A program made the translations under genes and the position numbers. Under the pieces are notes generated by a model, which saw nothing but the letters and a program-made list of their open reading frames with translations, was not told the origin of the DNA and ran no database searches. This document shows positions 54,766 to 63,705 of a DNA stretch of 64,000 nt, piece by piece. This DNA comes from Rhynchopus sp. YZ270_cl-10 (taxonomy: Eukaryota > Euglenozoa > Diplonemea > Diplonemida > Diplonemidae), in assembly GCA_964035575.1 (NCBI GenBank), contig OZ037866.1, positions 868,001 to 932,000 of the forward strand, written 5' to 3'. The first letter of the stretch is position 1. The number at the start of each line of letters is the position of its first letter.

Positions 54766-56772
54766 ATGATGTCACTCCAGCGCGTTGTTCTTTGGAGTTT
54801 GCTTATGATGTTCACTGTCGATGCGGTGTCCTTGCGGTATTTGGGTTGCACTGCGATTGAGTCTTCTTCTTCCTCCTCTTTGCCCGCGCTCAATGCGACA
54901 AACGGAACCGACTTTTCTGTACACGAATGCCTCCGCCACTGTACCAGCACAACTGGCAGCTCTCATTTCTCTCTTGCAAACGGAGGAATCTGTCTGTGCA
55001 CCGCACCCGACAACCAAACCATCCTGAATGGCTACGTTTCACCACATTGCCCACTGTGCGTTCGGTTTGAGAATCGCAACAGTTTTTGCGGGGCGATTGG
55101 GTACCAAGCAACCTATTTAATACTCCGACCCACAGAACCTCCTTCTGCACCTCCCCTCATTTCAGAGAAACCGGACGACACTTTTGCGACTGCCAACATC
55201 ATGGCGAAGGGGGTCATTGCCATTGTAGCAGGAGGTATTTTTACGAGCTCTTTGACCACCTCCGCTGTCATGAGGGTTGGCGTCACCACCAAAGACTGCG
55301 ACACACGGATTCCTACCCCTCTCCACCCAACCCAGCTTATCATTGACGGAAGCGAAGAGGTCGGAGTAGTCTTCGGAAACGGCATTATTGCCGTGTCATT
55401 TGTCGCAGTAATGTACATTCTGAGATTCGTTGTCAACAAATCTGGTACAAAATCAAAGAAGTCTGTCATAATAGAAGTAGCCTGGGGTTGTCTCCAAAGC
55501 AATGGTTATTTAAACAGATATGGGGCGCCGATCTACGCCTTTTTGTGCGTTTTTTTGAGCTATTCTTTTGTCGCATTTAAACTGTCTTTTGCACCAGAGA
55601 AGACCTGGCATGCTTTATTAGGTTTTGTGATCGTTCTCGCATGCATGAGCGGACCTGTAGCAATGTGTGGCAAGGTCAGCAGCCAATTGCATAGACAGTC
55701 TATCTTTGCCACCGCAATGAACCGGGGTGGTTTCGTGGAGTGGGTGCTTGGACCAGGGGAGTGGGTGAATATGGTACGTGACATTCCGTGGACGCAGATG
55801 TATGCGCCGATTATAAGGATGTATAAACCGCGTCGAGTCTGTTTCTTTGTGATCGAATATGCTGCGACATTCGCGTTGTCATGCATTTTGACAAGAAAAT
55901 CTGAAACAAATGTCGGCTGTGGGCACATCAAAATGTTTTCTGCGGTGGTCATCCTATCTCTTATTGTGTTGGAGGTGAAGTTGCAGCCGCATGCTCGGGC
56001 CTTCGATTTTTGGTTTACTGTAGGATATCTCTCCGTCTTGGCAGCAGTATACGTTATGCTCGCCATTGCACAGTACAACGGAGCACCAGAAGGGGATACC
56101 TTATACCAAACTGCGGATTTCTTTTTGAGTGCAATTATTATATTGCTTTGTGGCAAGGTTTTGACGGATGTGACAACGGAACTTCATGTCTTGGCAACGC
56201 AGAGGCGTGTTATCTTGGAGGACGGTGCCATTGCAAAGCTGGAATCACAAAGCAAGCGGGCTGGATACGAAACCTCGCACGAAGTCTTTTTGGATTTGCA
56301 GAAGCAAAGGAGATTGTGGAGGGAGAGCCTTGCTGCCGCTGCTGCTGCGGAGGCAGAACGCAGGGAGGAGCTTGGAGCAGATGCAGGAACAGAACAACGC
56401 TTCAGCATGCTAATGTTCGACGAGAATGAAGAGCTGCAGCTGCTAAGCCAAATACCACGCGCAGAGACCCCACCGGACCCGGTCCTGCTTCCCAACGGAA
56501 GTGGTCTGCAGCTGCCCCCACAACGTGCCGGCAGTACCCGCACCCTAGCGTACTCCCCACGGCATCGCCCCGCCGCACCTCTTCCACCACAGCGTTCAGC
56601 GTCGTCTGCGGCAGTGCCGTCAAGCGCACCGCTTCCACCAAGAAGGGCAGGAAGCGGGATGTTCCCCAGTCCAGCGCCAAGGATGTACACCCCACTGCCG
56701 CCAAGAGGGTCGTTGGGGAGAGGTACGCACGTAGCGACAGACGGTGCGCTCAAGAGGGGGGTAGAGGTGTAA
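54766..56772 (+). CDS. WSC-domain eight-TM membrane protein
   Basis: 668 residues from MMSLQRVVLWSLLMMFTVDA, a signal peptide. A WSC module spans about residues 22-118: it begins YLGCTAIE, then HECLRHCTS, GGICLCTAPDN, and ends with CGAIGYQATYLI, the usual cysteine order of this glucan-binding domain. Eight hydrophobic segments follow (about 140-162, 195-220, 250-268, 280-300, 352-372, 385-402, 415-440 and 448-470), then a Pro/Arg/Ala-rich tail with repeated PLPP(R/Q)R. Shared motifs DGSEEVGVVFG, EWVNMV, RVCFFVIEY and VGCGHIKM make it a paralogue of the gene at 49,926. WSC proteins act as wall or matrix sensors in fungi, and a surface-sensing role here is inference. An R1 hairpin lies about 100 bp upstream. 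Confidence 0.88.
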   Translation: MMSLQRVVLWSLLMMFTVDAVSLRYLGCTAIESSSSSSLPALNATNGTDFSVHECLRHCTSTTGSSHFSLANGGICLCTAPDNQTILNGYVSPHCPLCVRFENRNSFCGAIGYQATYLILRPTEPPSAPPLISEKPDDTFATANIMAKGVIAIVAGGIFTSSLTTSAVMRVGVTTKDCDTRIPTPLHPTQLIIDGSEEVGVVFGNGIIAVSFVAVMYILRFVVNKSGTKSKKSVIIEVAWGCLQSNGYLNRYGAPIYAFLCVFLSYSFVAFKLSFAPEKTWHALLGFVIVLACMSGPVAMCGKVSSQLHRQSIFATAMNRGGFVEWVLGPGEWVNMVRDIPWTQMYAPIIRMYKPRRVCFFVIEYAATFALSCILTRKSETNVGCGHIKMFSAVVILSLIVLEVKLQPHARAFDFWFTVGYLSVLAAVYVMLAIAQYNGAPEGDTLYQTADFFLSAIIILLCGKVLTDVTTELHVLATQRRVILEDGAIAKLESQSKRAGYETSHEVFLDLQKQRRLWRESLAAAAAAEAERREELGADAGTEQRFSMLMFDENEELQLLSQIPRAETPPDPVLLPNGSGLQLPPQRAGSTRTLAYSPRHRPAAPLPPQRSASSAAVPSSAPLPPRRAGSGMFPSPAPRMYTPLPPRGSLGRGTHVATDGALKRGVEV

Positions 56773-57029
56773 GATGGCAGAGAGATGGGGGAAAAGGATT
56801 GTACTATTTGTCTGCGCTGTGCTTTTTTGGGCTTGTTTTTGACGTTTGATGCTCTAAAAAAAGCACACTGTGAATATAATGCTCTTTTTTTGGTTGTTCA
56901 AATGTATTGCATATTTTTACGGTCCTATCGTAATAATATACGATCCTTATTTTATTCGCGTGTTTTGGTGTGACTGAACATCCTATGGACTTAAGTACCT
57001 GTCAGAGACCTGGAACACGGGAATAATAG

Positions 57030-59182
57030 ATGATGCTTATGGTGAGAGGTATCATACGAACAATATATTTTGGGGGGTATTTTTTTCCTTCTCTGTAGCT
57101 CTCATATACGTCTGTTGACCCCCCTCTTCCCACACACCCTCTCCGCCCCTGCCGTTCGGGCTGTTGATGCCCAATCTTTCAAACGCTTTCTGTTATCCTG
57201 CAGCAAACATAGGCAGTTGGTGCAGATGAGGGTACACCAACCAATACGAGACTGCAAGCCATTTTTCCGTTTTCTTTTTTTCTCTTCCTCTGTTTGCAGG
57301 GTATTAGGGTGAAAATCCAAAATCCCGGAAAAAACTGGTTTTTCTGGTTTTCTCTCCTGGGCGGCAAAAACTAGTGTTTCTGGCGAAAACCTCCACCGTT
57401 GACGGACACAGTCACCCCTTTCGAGTTTTTCGGGGGTGGGGTCAGTGTCTTATCCAGGAATCCGATTTCAAAATATTTTTCGGCGCTGCTGACCCAGGGT
57501 AGACATTGGGAACATAGGGACTGCATTTTTTTTTGCGGAGCAAAAAAATAATATAAAATGGCGCCGCAGGCGAAAATTTTTTGAGGGTACGGTGTAAAAA
57601 TCTAGCTTTTTACACCACAGAGCCACTCAAACGAACCCTTTTTACGGAGCAAAAAATGAAAAATGGCGCCGCAGGCAAAAAAAATTCAAGGAACAGCCAT
57701 TTCCCAAAGGCACTCCCGTGGTTCAACCACGGTTCTACCAGGCGGGAAAAAAATGCGGGGAAAAAAATCGAGTCCGCCCTAATCTGGGGACGACATTTAC
57801 AGAAAGGCCTGGTGAAAAGTGTCGGTTTTTTTTTCCCCTCCAGATTTCTCTGTTTTTTTTTTTTTTTTTGAAAACCAGTTTTTGGAAAAACTGGTTTTGA
57901 AAACCAGTTTTTTTAACCACCCTAATACCCTGTCTGTTTGTGTACTATTGGTCGAAGAGTGGGGGTGGTGTTTTCTTGCTCTTTTTCTTCTTTTCTTTCT
58001 CAGACGGTGTGACTGTGCATTTCATAACACCCCGTGGGAACAGAGCGTCAGTTCCTTGGGATTTCCGCTTCGACGGGCCGGTCGACAATATGACCTCCGC
58101 TAGTATGCTGACAAGTGTGAGATGATTGTTTTCTAAGTTTAGGTTAAGAACATACGGAAGAAAGTTGGGAACATTTTTGATCCCTCCTCCTATACTATCA
58201 ATTTATTGAATGCATATATGTTGAAATACTAAGCTTAGTTATGTCTCAACACTGTAAGGACCGTATACATCCACCTTACAAAACCTTTTTGTTTGTGTCC
58301 TGTGTTCGTTGTTGAGCTTGTGACGCGTGTTTTTCACTTTCAACCTCTCTTTGTTGTGTGTGCACGAAAGGCACCTTCATCTTACAAAAGTTTTCCTTGT
58401 TTTCTTTGTGCTTCTCGCCACCCTCTATTTCCTATGACGTATGGATGCCGTTTCAATCCTATCTGCACCCGTGTTGTGTTATGTGGTGATTCTTTAAAAC
58501 GCAGTTCAGTTCATATGTTCTTTTTGCCTGCGAGCTTCATATCATTTTTACCAATCTTGTTGAAGGAGTGTAACGTCTGTTTCTGTTTCTTTTTTCTGTT
58601 TTGCCGCTGCTATTATTGAACTACTATAGAAACAGTCTCTGTACGTGGAAAATTGAGAACCCGGTTTTCACACGGTCTCTCCCACCAACTCAAGATGCGG
58701 GCATCCTTTTAGTGTCCACACTAATGGCGGTTGGGAGAAGACAAATGAAAACAAAAAGCAACAACATGCAGAGCGAACTGCATACATAACGATTCGTTTT
58801 GGAAACTCTGTTTTTTTTATATTCTACTCGTAGTACATCAACGTGCGATTTTATTTTTTTGTGCATTTTCCCCCAAAATATACGCACCGCCACATATGCG
58901 AGAAAGCTGAAAAAACGTGACTGTGCTTCACGTTTTTTTCCCCCCCACCCTCCGTTGTTTCAATTTCCTATTTGCTAAGTAGTCTTGGTATTCAAAAGAA
59001 CAAGAAAAAAGAGAAAAAAAACATTGAGTACAGACCCGAATTATCCCACCTGGTGGGATTACTCGGCGATTGTCGACAAAACAAAACGCGATCTTGCAAT
59101 GGGGCAACTACTTCACGGTGGGCTACGCACCCATCCGACATACCCCTTCCTATTTGGGGTACCCCGCGCAGACCCTACCTAG
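57030..59182 (+). CDS. Small protein of 88 residues, three exons
   Basis: The middle exon 58,004-58,102 is bounded by TTCTTTCTCAG and a GTATGC donor and encodes GVTVHFITPRGNRASVPWDF then FDGPVDNMTSA. It joins in phase 1 to exon 59,034-59,182 (acceptor GAGTACAG), which continues PNYPTWWDYSAIVDKTKRD and ends FLFGVPRADPT. A first exon 57,030-57,048 (MMLMVR, donor GTATCA) fits in phase and directly follows an in-frame stop, but it is the weakest part. The total is 267 nt, an exact number of codons. The introns are 955 and 931 nt, unusually long here; the first contains the hAT MITE. I do not recognise the protein. Its length and Trp/Pro/Arg-rich sequence would suit a small organelle complex subunit, but that is a guess. 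Confidence 0.5.
57297..57932. mobile_element. hAT-type MITE M8 with 8-bp target duplication
   Basis: Terminal repeats CAGGGTATTAGGGTG and the perfect inverse CACCCTAATACCCTG bound 636 bp. The 8 bases TCTGTTTG stand directly on both sides (57,289-57,296 and 57,933-57,940). CAGGG ends with 8-bp duplications are diagnostic of the hAT superfamily. The inside has no ORF. It repeats AAAACTGGTTTT palindromes near the right end and two GGCGCCGCAGGC blocks. Confidence 0.9.
58360..58374 (+). repeat. R1 hairpin, GAAA tetraloop
   Basis: GTGC and GCAC around ACGAAAG, then CTTCATCTTACAAAAG. The GAAA loop is a permitted GNRA change from GAGA. Confidence 0.7.
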
Positions 59183-59641
59183 AGTGCTCGCGTGGCTGCT
59201 GTGTCTCAAGAATTTGTCAAAAATAAAAAGCTAAAATAATTACCTCCGTGAAAGGGTGTATGCGTCAGTCTTCTACACGCATTGCACCCTAAAAGAGTTG
59301 TTGCTTCTTGTTTCTGGAGAGAAGGGTTCGCTCTCGACCTAGGTGATATAACGTTTGTTAAGGTGACCAAGCGGGGTATCGGTTCATCTGACAAAGCAAC
59401 TGGTCAATATGGATTCATTTTCATTTTCATTTTTATCAACTATCAGGAACAAATCCACCTAAAGAAAAGAAAAGAAAAGTTTGGATACATTTAGTATCCT
59501 ATCGTACCTTCTATTCAGTAGAGTAGAAAGTATATGAAATAATTTTGTCACATCATTTTCCTCTCTCCATTCTTCTCCACATTTTTTACTCCCTGATTTT
59601 TGCCTGCTTACAGTTTCCCTGTAAGCAACTCCCAAGGTGCA

Positions 59642-59705
59642 ACACTCCGGGGTTTTGATAACCCGCGGAGTGCCAGTGTCTGCGTCGTCAGAGGCGTTTG
59701 CACTA
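59642..59705 (+). repeat. R2 composite repeat
   Basis: CACTCCGGGGTT and AACCCGCGGAGTG form a strong hairpin around TTGAT, followed by the AGAGGCGTTTGCAC part. The same composite is at 62,581-62,650. Confidence 0.75.
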
Positions 59706-59794
59706 TCAAAAAAAACTTCACTTTTTTTCCTCCCCTCTCGTTTCCTTCTTGTTTTTTTTTCGCAATGATCCCCCGTTCATCTGATGAGTGGAAG

Positions 59795-59937
59795 CGGGAG
59801 TACATACATCAGATGTAAACCACGAAATGGATGTAGCACTGCATGGGTTGGGGGTCCGGTACAACCCGGTCATTGTACCTAGGTACACTGTCACGAGCGG
59901 GCTGTTGTATTTCAAGTAAACATTTTTTTTTTTTGCA
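59795..59937 (+). repeat. R3 element, full-length copy
   Basis: GATGTAAACCACGAAATGG, ACTGCATGGGTTGGGG, GTACAACCCGGTCATTG, GGTACACTGTCACGAGCGGG and TTGTATTTCAAG in order, ending with a T-run and GCAG. Confidence 0.8.
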
Positions 59938-60649
59938 GTTCCCCCAGAGGTTTTTTTTGGGACCGGTTTTTTTGACCTTAGGGGGGGTGAGGTGTTTTTC
60001 GGGTTGCAAAATTTTTCGCGCGCTTCGCGCGCGAAGCCCCTGGAGAAGCTGGTTCGTGGGGGATTTTTGGAATCCGTCCGCGCTGTGGTGGGGTCAATTT
60101 GATGAAATGGACAAGTTCTTGGCTTTTGGTCAACATCAGTGTAAGGGCCAAGTGATCCTGCGGACTGAACAAGAAAAGGGAGAAACTGGGTCAGGGCTGC
60201 CGCGCCGCAGGCGGAAATTTTTAGATGCCGTCCACTTTTTTGAGTTAAGTACCCAGTACCATGTCATACAATTTACAGTAAGCTTGCGCCGCAGGCGCAC
60301 GGTACGCTACTTTTATGATTTCGCCATATCCTTTTTTCTCATTCCTCGTTGGGTTCTACGAGCTCTGTCCGTCAAATTCTAGGAAAACACGCCCACCCTC
60401 TAACTCCCTTAGATGGTTCTTGGGGCGCGAGAAAGGTATCGGGGGGAGAGTAAGAGAACACCATCAAGATTTTTTTTTTATTTTCAGGGTTTTTTCTAGG
60501 GGGGTTGGAGGGGGGCACTTTACACCCCTGGGATTTTTTTGGGGAAATACCGCCCCCCTCGAGGGGGGCGGTATTTTGGATTTTATTTTTTGGATTACTG
60601 GGGGTTTAAAGATCACCACAGGTGGTCTTTAACAATATTTTCAAACACC

Positions 60650-60886
60650 ATGTCGCTCACTCCGACCACTGCGCCGTCCGTCTACGCCCAGGACAGGCGT
60701 TTTTTGGTAGCAGTCAGCAAGTACTGCTGGCTAGAAGCCAACGCAGACGGGTACTATTGCACCCTCTGCCGCCGACACTACAACACTGGAGAGTGGGTAT
60801 CAAGCCCAATGGACAACGTGCAGAGGCTGGACGAGAAAGCAGAGCGACACCACGTCAGCGTCGCCCACAGGAGAGCAACGATCTGA
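60650..60886 (+). CDS. Small zinc-finger ORF inside element M9
   Basis: 78 residues with W-L before YYCTLC, a G-x-W after eight residues, and AERHHVSVAH. The order W, C-x2-C, G, then H-x5-H resembles the TTF/BED-like or C17orf113-type zinc finger often found at the N-terminus of hAT transposases or of proteins derived from them. No transposase catalytic part follows. After the stop, bases 60,921-60,990 are a perfect inverse of 60,786-60,855, so a transcript would fold into a 70-bp duplex covering the finger's second half. Confidence 0.5.
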   Translation: MSLTPTTAPSVYAQDRRFLVAVSKYCWLEANADGYYCTLCRRHYNTGEWVSSPMDNVQRLDEKAERHHVSVAHRRATI

Positions 60887-60990
60887 GCAACGACCCTCCT
60901 CCTATGTCTTGATAAAGTACACGTGGTGTCGCTCTGCTTTCTCGTCCAGCCTCTGCACGTTGTCCATTGGGCTTGATACCCACTCTCCAG
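60786..60990. repeat. Perfect 70-bp inverted repeat of ORF sequence
   Basis: Arms 60,786-60,855 and 60,921-60,990 with a 65-nt spacer. The left arm is coding sequence of the zinc-finger ORF, the right arm its exact reverse complement. No mismatch was seen, so the duplication is recent or maintained. Confidence 0.9.
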
Positions 60991-61483
60991 TTTGCGGGTT
61001 TGCAATGCATGGGGCTGATGTCACCCACCCCACTTCATCAAAACAAAAGCGCTGCCTCTACCCCCATTTTTGCTAAACGCCTGTCTTTCTTCCCTAAACA
61101 ACCTTCACATACCCTCACAGAGGCTACACACACACCATGATATTCTGATGAGACCGAGTCCTCGTCGAGAAAGCTCGGAATACACCCAAAAATCCCTAAA
61201 AAACCACTTTTTCTGGGGGAAAATTTTTTTTTTTTACCGCCCCCCTCGAAATGAAAAACCCAAATCCTAGAAAAAACCCTGATTTTCCAAAAAAAAATTT
61301 TATTTTCACCCCCCCAAAAGCCGGAAAAAAAATCGTGGGGGGGGGTGAAACCCCCCCCCCACCCCCCCGTAAAAAAACCTCTGAGTTCCCCGACTGACAG
61401 AGAGAACCAACCATTTCCCCTTTTCCACCTCTATTAGCCCCATAAGGCAAACGCGGAACAATACCTATATTACTTTTAGGTGG

Positions 61484-61499
61484 CTAAGCACGAGAGGCT
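61484..61499 (+). repeat. R1 hairpin copy, truncated tail
   Basis: CTAAGC, ACGAGAG, GCTTTA. The outer stem is lost and the TTCATCTTAC tail is absent. Confidence 0.55.
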
Positions 61500-61542
61500 T
61501 TAAACCTAGTATTTTTTTGATCGTAACAATTATCGGCCGTAA

Positions 61543-61610
61543 TAATGTTCGACCTTCAGGATTTTTCTGGAAGTTCGACTTTTTTTTTTCCGGTCGAACA
61601 TTTTTATGAT
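61543..61610. repeat. R5 hairpin-ended element
   Basis: AATGTTCGACC and its inverse GGTCGAACATT enclose about 45 bp containing GATTTTTCTGGAAGTTCG and a T-run. The related copy lies in the intron at 13,456. Confidence 0.7.
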
Positions 61611-62120
61611 TGCGGTATTTATTTTTTTGCTGGGTGCACGGTGGAGTCTGACCAGCTTGGAGTCAATCCAATCCGGCCAAGAGTTTGGCCAAAAGGTCCG
61701 GCCATTTTGGTTAGAGTCCACCGTGTGCAGCGAACGGGATTATTATCTTAACCATTTGTCTCAACGGGATGCAAAAAATGCGTCAAATGCTTACAACGGC
61801 ACGCCGTCTATCGAAGCCTTTTTTGACACTTATCCCTTGAGATCAGAACCTTTAAAACACCCCCCCTCCATCTCAAAGCCTCCAAATTCTGCGATACTTA
61901 TTAAATCCTTCTGGTACCCTCCGTGACCATACCCTGTACATAAAATACGTAGTGCCTTTGCTCTTATGTTGGGTATTTGGTTCTTTTGTTGTTGTTGCTG
62001 ACCCGCAGTGTTATTAGAAACTGAACAGGATTACTGCCGGTAAATTGTGCCCTCACGCTTTATGAATCATTCCCCTCACCCAATCACGCCAAGGGAAACG
62101 AGCCTAAAAGTGCTTCCCAA

Positions 62121-62432
62121 ATGGCTGTGGCCGACGAAAAGAAAGATAGCATTAGATTAGTGAGGACAAATCAGTGGCAAAACTGTTCAGTTTTAAAAAA
62201 ATTTTTTTTTGTGCGAACCTCGAAAAACTCGTTGCGCTTTGAAACCCTGATGTTTCGCAGAGCGATTGACGATCAAAAAGGATTTGTGTGTACGGCCCCC
62301 TTCTCTCTCCATTCCCTCTCTCCAAAAAAAATTTTTCCACATGCCCATTTTTCTTTCCTTTCGCACCGGGATTTGTGCTTTCACCCCAGGGGCTGGCATC
62401 GTACGTGGGTCAGTCGGTGTTTGCGTCAATAA
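62121..62432 (+). CDS. Doubtful small ORF, 103 residues
   Basis: Begins MAVADEKKDSIRLVRTNQWQ and continues through FVRTSKNSLRFETLMFRR and DDQKGFVCTAP, which reads like protein. The rest is Ser/Phe/His noise. The frame crosses A and T homopolymers and an alternative end cannot be chosen. It may be a small gene, a first exon or chance. Confidence 0.25.
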   Translation: MAVADEKKDSIRLVRTNQWQNCSVLKKFFFVRTSKNSLRFETLMFRRAIDDQKGFVCTAPFSLHSLSPKKIFPHAHFSFLSHRDLCFHPRGWHRTWVSRCLRQ

Positions 62433-62580
62433 CTACCACATATTTCCACTGTATCAACCTCCCGTTTTTATCACCCAGAAACTGCATAGAAATCTGGCCC
62501 TCTTTTTTTCAGTTGACTGCGTCCAATGAACGGTGAGGCGCTTGCGTTGAACTCTTCTTTTTTCCCCTCCCAAGGTGCAA

Positions 62581-62650
62581 CACTCCGGGGGGTTCGATAA
62601 CCCCGCGGAGTGTCAGTGCTCTGCGTCCCCAGAGGCGTCTGCACAGCACC
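62581..62650 (+). repeat. R2 composite repeat
   Basis: CACTCCGGGGGGTTCGATAA and CCCCGCGGAGTG form a strong hairpin. The following GTGCTCTGCGTCCCCAG and AGGCGTCTGCACAGCAC again close a stem, with GTGCT/AGCAC instead of AGTGC/GCACT. Confidence 0.75.
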
Positions 62651-62779
62651 TCCATCAAATTTACCCTTTCTTTTCCCAAAACCGTGGTGAAATAGTCTAA
62701 TAATCAAACAATTTTTTTCCAAATCCTATTTGCCTGGGAAGGAAGCCTCCCAAACAACTGAGGCTATTGAGAGACTTTA

Positions 62780-62836
62780 GGGACAGTGGAGCTTGCACAT
62801 GTGGCAACTACACTATTCCCAACAATTTTTCAAACA
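62780..62836 (+). repeat. R4 repeat copy (intact)
   Basis: GACAGTGGAGCTTGCACATG, TGGCAACTACACTATTCCC and AACAATTTTTCAAAC. It serves as an empty-site reference for the interrupted copy that follows 30 bp later. Confidence 0.8.
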
Positions 62837-62911
62837 AAAAAAGGCCTTTTCGTGAGTGAACTTTTGGACAGTGGATATTGCACAACTGTGGCAACACAAC
62901 CGGGGCAACTA

Positions 62912-63189
62912 AAGGGGGGGGAGGGATAATTGTAGTGGGGGATAACTGTAGAATGGCGGATAAAATAAAAAATATCGCCAGTTTTTTCTTCTCAAAAAAT
63001 GGGGGATAGTTGTAGTGGGGGATAAAAAAAAATATCTCTCTTTTTTTCCACCTGAATATCCCCATCCCCAAGGAAAATCCACACCAAAAACGCGGTGTGG
63101 GAAGTGGGGGATAACTGTAGTGGGGGATAAAATAAAATAAAATGGGGGAGAAAAAACGGGGGATAATTGTTTTATCCCCCACCCCCCTT
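62912..63189. mobile_element. TA-flanked MITE M10 (GGGGGATAACTGTAG motif) inside an R4 copy
   Basis: AAGGGGGGGGAGGGATAA and its near inverse TTATCCCCCACCCCCCTT are bordered by TA. The interior iterates GTGGGGGATAACTGTAG. Left of it stands R4 sequence GTGGCAACACAACCGGGGCA, right of it ACAACTCCAACAATTTATC. The insertion point matches ACTACAC of the intact R4 copies at 62,800 and 10,130. Confidence 0.8.
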
Positions 63190-63277
63190 TACACAACTCC
63201 AACAATTTATCAAAAAAAAAAAAAAAATGCGACGATGCGCCAGCAGGCCTTTTCTAGATACGGTCCCCGTCACTAGA

Positions 63278-63433
63278 TTAGGCCAGAACGATTTTATTCC
63301 CCGCTTTTCTCGGCTGCATTAGTGGTGGGTCACAGGTACCAGTAAAGATGCAAGTCTTACCATTCCTTCCCTCATGCCACACCCCAAGTATCAACCTCTT
63401 GCCATATGCTTTTTGTATCCGTTCTGTAGCCAT
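63278..63433 (-). CDS. Doubtful small ORF or exon, 51 residues
   Basis: Minus-strand frame MATERIQKAYGKRLILGVWH, EGRNGKTCIFTGTCDPPLM, ending GNKIVLA. Composition is protein-like. No family is recognised and no splice partner was found. Confidence 0.25.
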   Translation of the reverse strand: MATERIQKAYGKRLILGVWHEGRNGKTCIFTGTCDPPLMQPRKAGNKIVLA

Positions 63434-63705
63434 TTGTCTTCTTTGTGAAAAAGGAACCACCTTAGTCCCCTTTGCCCCTCTTTCACAGTTCCATGCATGC
63501 CCATATTATATCGTCTCTCCCCAATATACCCGACCCCGTTTCGCCATGTGTTAATGAAGCGGGTGGGGGTGTTTGTTGTGTTCCCACCAGAGCCCACAGA
63601 AAAACTGATCAGTGTAAATGAAAGGGAGAATTTTTGTCTTTTTTTTTGCAAATCCAAATGGATTGTTGACCAAAATGCATGCAAATCCAGGTATTTGACA
63701 CAACT

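Larger units (their letters stand above)
60485..61281. mobile_element. DNA element M9 carrying a zinc-finger ORF
   Basis: CAGGGTTTTTTCTAGG and its perfect inverse CCTAGAAAAAACCCTG bound 797 bp, flanked by ATTTT on each side, which may be a 5-bp duplication or just local composition. CCGCCCCCCTCGA recurs near both ends. Inside are the 78-residue zinc-finger ORF and a perfect 70-bp inverted copy of its 3' half. The CAGGG ends recall hAT elements, but the expected 8-bp duplication was not found. Confidence 0.6.
56773..63705. other. Long spacer with MITEs and small genes
   Basis: It holds the three-exon 88-residue gene, hAT MITE M8, element M9 with its zinc-finger ORF, R1, R2, R3, R4 and R5 copies, and TA MITE M10. 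Other protein-like patches without a full gene model are 61,731-61,925 (plus, RDYYLNHLSQRDAKN), 62,121-62,432 (plus) and 63,278-63,433 (minus). GCGCCGCAGGCG motifs recur at 57,560, 57,664, 60,196 and 60,287. Confidence 0.55.

Noticed and set aside
59843-60382. 179-residue frame downstream of the R3 copy
   Set aside because: It starts inside R3 and runs through T-runs and GCGCCGCAGGCG repeats. Only short parts look protein-like.
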